Assembly (NCBI GenBank): GCA_023150455.1
Contig: JAKLKW010000023.1
Span: forward strand, 1-38,272
Source of the DNA: Alphaproteobacteria bacterium
GTDB taxonomy: Bacteria; Pseudomonadota; Alphaproteobacteria; JAEULC01
Direction of reading: 5' to 3'
DNA length: 38,272 nt
Part shown: piece after piece, positions 36,030 to 38,272 of the stretch
Layout of the letters: each line of letters opens with the position of its first letter
How positions within the stretch are numbered: position 1 is the stretch's first letter
Made by a program: the position numbers and the translations under genes
Notes under the pieces: generated by a model
Told to the model about the DNA's origin: nothing
The model's database searches: none
What the model saw: the letters and a program-made list of their open reading frames with translations, nothing else

Positions 36030-36036
<7 letters not shown>
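36011..36036. promoter_or_regulatory. Candidate operator, copy 2 (upstream of the ten-gene operon)
   Basis: CATTTCGGTA (36011-36020), 6 bp, then TCCCTATTTC (36027-36036) has the same arm length and spacer as the sites at 16267 and 37793. It matches the left arm of the 37793 copy at 7 of 10 positions and the right arm at 8 of 10. It is the weakest copy. It overlaps the stop codon of the CoA-ligase gene (36030-36032) and lies 99 bp upstream of the thioesterase start. Confidence 0.5.
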
Positions 36037-37694
<1,658 letters not shown>

Positions 37695-37792
37695 GGCGCT
37701 CCTCCGGATGTTCTTCTCATACCCGCCCTGCAGCCGGGCCCGGCTGGGCCGGCCCCGGAGATCGCAATCCCGCCGCGTTCGCACCTCTTTGA

Positions 37793-37818
37793 TAAATCGG
37801 TACCACAATACCTATTTA
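37793..37818. promoter_or_regulatory. Candidate operator, copy 3 (CoA-ligase/GNAT divergent region), best copy
   Basis: TAAATCGGTA (37793-37802), 6 bp, then TACCTATTTA (37809-37818) is an inverted repeat matching at 9 of 10 positions. It stands out as an AT-rich island in GC-rich DNA. On the minus strand a perfect TTGACA (37848-37843) could be the -35 of the ligase promoter, with a weak -10 at 37825-37820. The palindrome would then lie across the transcription start, a usual repressor position. Confidence 0.65.
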
Positions 37819-37842
37819 CATCCTGGTCGAGCGCCAGCATGT

Positions 37843-37848
37843 TGTCAA
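37843..37848 (-). promoter_or_regulatory. Candidate -35 element of the CoA-ligase gene
   Basis: The minus strand reads TTGACA at 37848-37843, a perfect sigma-70-type -35 box, 149 bp upstream of the ligase ATG. At 17-bp spacing the -10 position reads CAGGAT, a poor match, so the promoter may be weak or activator-dependent. Confidence 0.35.
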
Positions 37849-37942
37849 GTTGTTGATTTCGACCTGGTTCCGTACGCGGAGGACGCAGACGCATGACGGG
37901 CGCCCGCAGCGAGGCGAAGCCGCCGCGAGGCCAACGGCGGAC

Positions 37943-37979
37943 CGCGCGCCGGCCACAGGCCCGTTGGCGCCGGCGCGCG
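37943..37979. other. 11-bp stem hairpin directly before the third GNAT start codon
   Basis: Arms 37943-37953 and 37969-37979 are perfectly complementary around a 15-nt loop, ending two bases before the ATG at 37982. No separate Shine-Dalgarno sequence is visible, and the structure would cover that position in the mRNA. It may limit translation, or the true start may lie elsewhere. Confidence 0.45.
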
Positions 37980-37981
37980 CC

Positions 37982-38272
37982 ATGAGCAGCAACCGCCGCC
38001 TGCCGCATCGGCGCGAGAATTCGCGGCCCGCATCGTCCGGCGAATTGACCCCCGACGGGCTGCGCTTGCGTCCGGTCGAGCTCGCCGATGTCGCGGGAAT
38101 CGTGGATCTCGACCATCGCAACACCGGGGTTTCGAAGCCCGCCTACTGGCGCGAGCTGTGTCAGCGCTACGTGCAGGGCCCGCATCCCGAGCTGTTCCTG
38201 GTCGCCGAGCGCGACGGCGCGATCGAGGGGCTGATCATCGGCGAGGTGCGCGCCTGGGAGTTCGGCTCCGAG
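37982..38272 (+). CDS. GNAT-family acetyltransferase (third paralogue, 3' end off the window)
   Basis: 97 codons are present from ATG 37982 to the right edge without a stop. The conserved part begins LTPDGLRLRPVELADVVGIVDLDHRNTGVSKPAYW, with the same D-R/H-x2-TG-x3-x-x-Y/A-Y-like N-terminal pattern as the GNATs at 24342 and 24887. It then continues into the FLVAERDGAIEGLIIGEV strand pair. The acetyl-CoA loop lies beyond the edge. It is divergent from the benzoate-CoA ligase gene across a region with an operator candidate, so the two may be co-regulated. ATG is chosen for want of a better start. Confidence 0.75.
   Translation, partial: MSSNRRLPHRRENSRPASSGELTPDGLRLRPVELADVAGIVDLDHRNTGVSKPAYWRELCQRYVQGPHPELFLVAERDGAIEGLIIGEVRAWEFGSE

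Overview
The window is about 38 kb of very GC-rich, densely packed proteobacterial DNA. The gene set points to a facultatively anaerobic degrader of aromatic compounds. It carries a Thauera/Magnetospirillum-type ATP-dependent benzoyl-CoA reductase with its ring-cleavage enzymes and a molybdenum 4-hydroxybenzoyl-CoA reductase. An alphaproteobacterium is my best guess, but no ribosomal or housekeeping marker is present to settle this.

Layout. (1) 1-3962 (-): the N-terminal 1320 residues of a secreted subtilisin-like protease carrying RTX and VCBS/FG-GAP-type repeats, including a recent 600-bp internal tandem duplication; the C-terminus lies off the left edge. (2) 4684-12449: a cell-surface glycan or lipid-glycan set made of a PLP sugar aminotransferase, an unknown polytopic membrane protein and a methyltransferase on +, then a zinc-finger methyltransferase, a sugar-1-phosphate nucleotidyltransferase, an SDR epimerase and a DPM-like glycosyltransferase on -. 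(3) 12916-13158: a frameshifted, truncated REP-associated (RAYT/IS200-like) transposase remnant that runs into the 3' end of a RidA-family gene. (4) 13159-16220 (-): korA-korB-ridA, a two-subunit 2-oxoacid:ferredoxin oxidoreductase. (5) 16356-24285 (+): had-oah-dch-bcrC-bcrB-bcrA-bcrD-fdx, the complete central benzoyl-CoA pathway plus its ferredoxin. (6) 35912 back to 24342 (-): a ten-gene, mostly ATGA-coupled operon encoding a FlK-like thioesterase, a PadB-like molybdenum subunit, a fused FeS/membrane subunit (PadC-PadD-like), a phenylacetate-CoA-ligase-like enzyme, 4-hydroxybenzoyl-CoA reductase (hcrC, hcrA, hcrB), a hemerythrin-domain protein and two GNAT acetyltransferases. (7) 36030-37694 (-): a benzoate/4-hydroxybenzoate-CoA ligase. 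(8) 37982-38272 (+): the start of a third GNAT gene.

How the genes fit together. The ligases make CoA thioesters. The PadBCD-like enzyme would oxidise an arylacetyl-CoA at the alpha carbon and pass electrons to quinone. HcrABC removes a para-hydroxyl to give benzoyl-CoA. BcrABCD reduces the ring at the cost of ATP, using ferredoxin that KorAB re-reduces. Dch, Had and Oah hydrate, oxidise and open the ring. Putting ligase, PadBCD and HcrABC in one operon fits a route from phenylacetate and/or 4-hydroxyphenylacetate into benzoyl-CoA. The phenylglyoxylate-oxidising step is not obvious in the window.

The most interesting non-coding signal is a related 26-bp imperfect inverted repeat (10-bp arms, 6-bp spacer; best copy TAAATCGGTA-N6-TACCTATTTA). 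It occurs three times, once in each control region of the aromatic island (16267-16292, 36011-36036, 37793-37818). It is a candidate shared operator for a regulator not encoded here. Three GNAT proteins sharing an N-terminal motif, a hemerythrin and a thioesterase are accessory parts that may form a regulatory or protective layer around the pathway.
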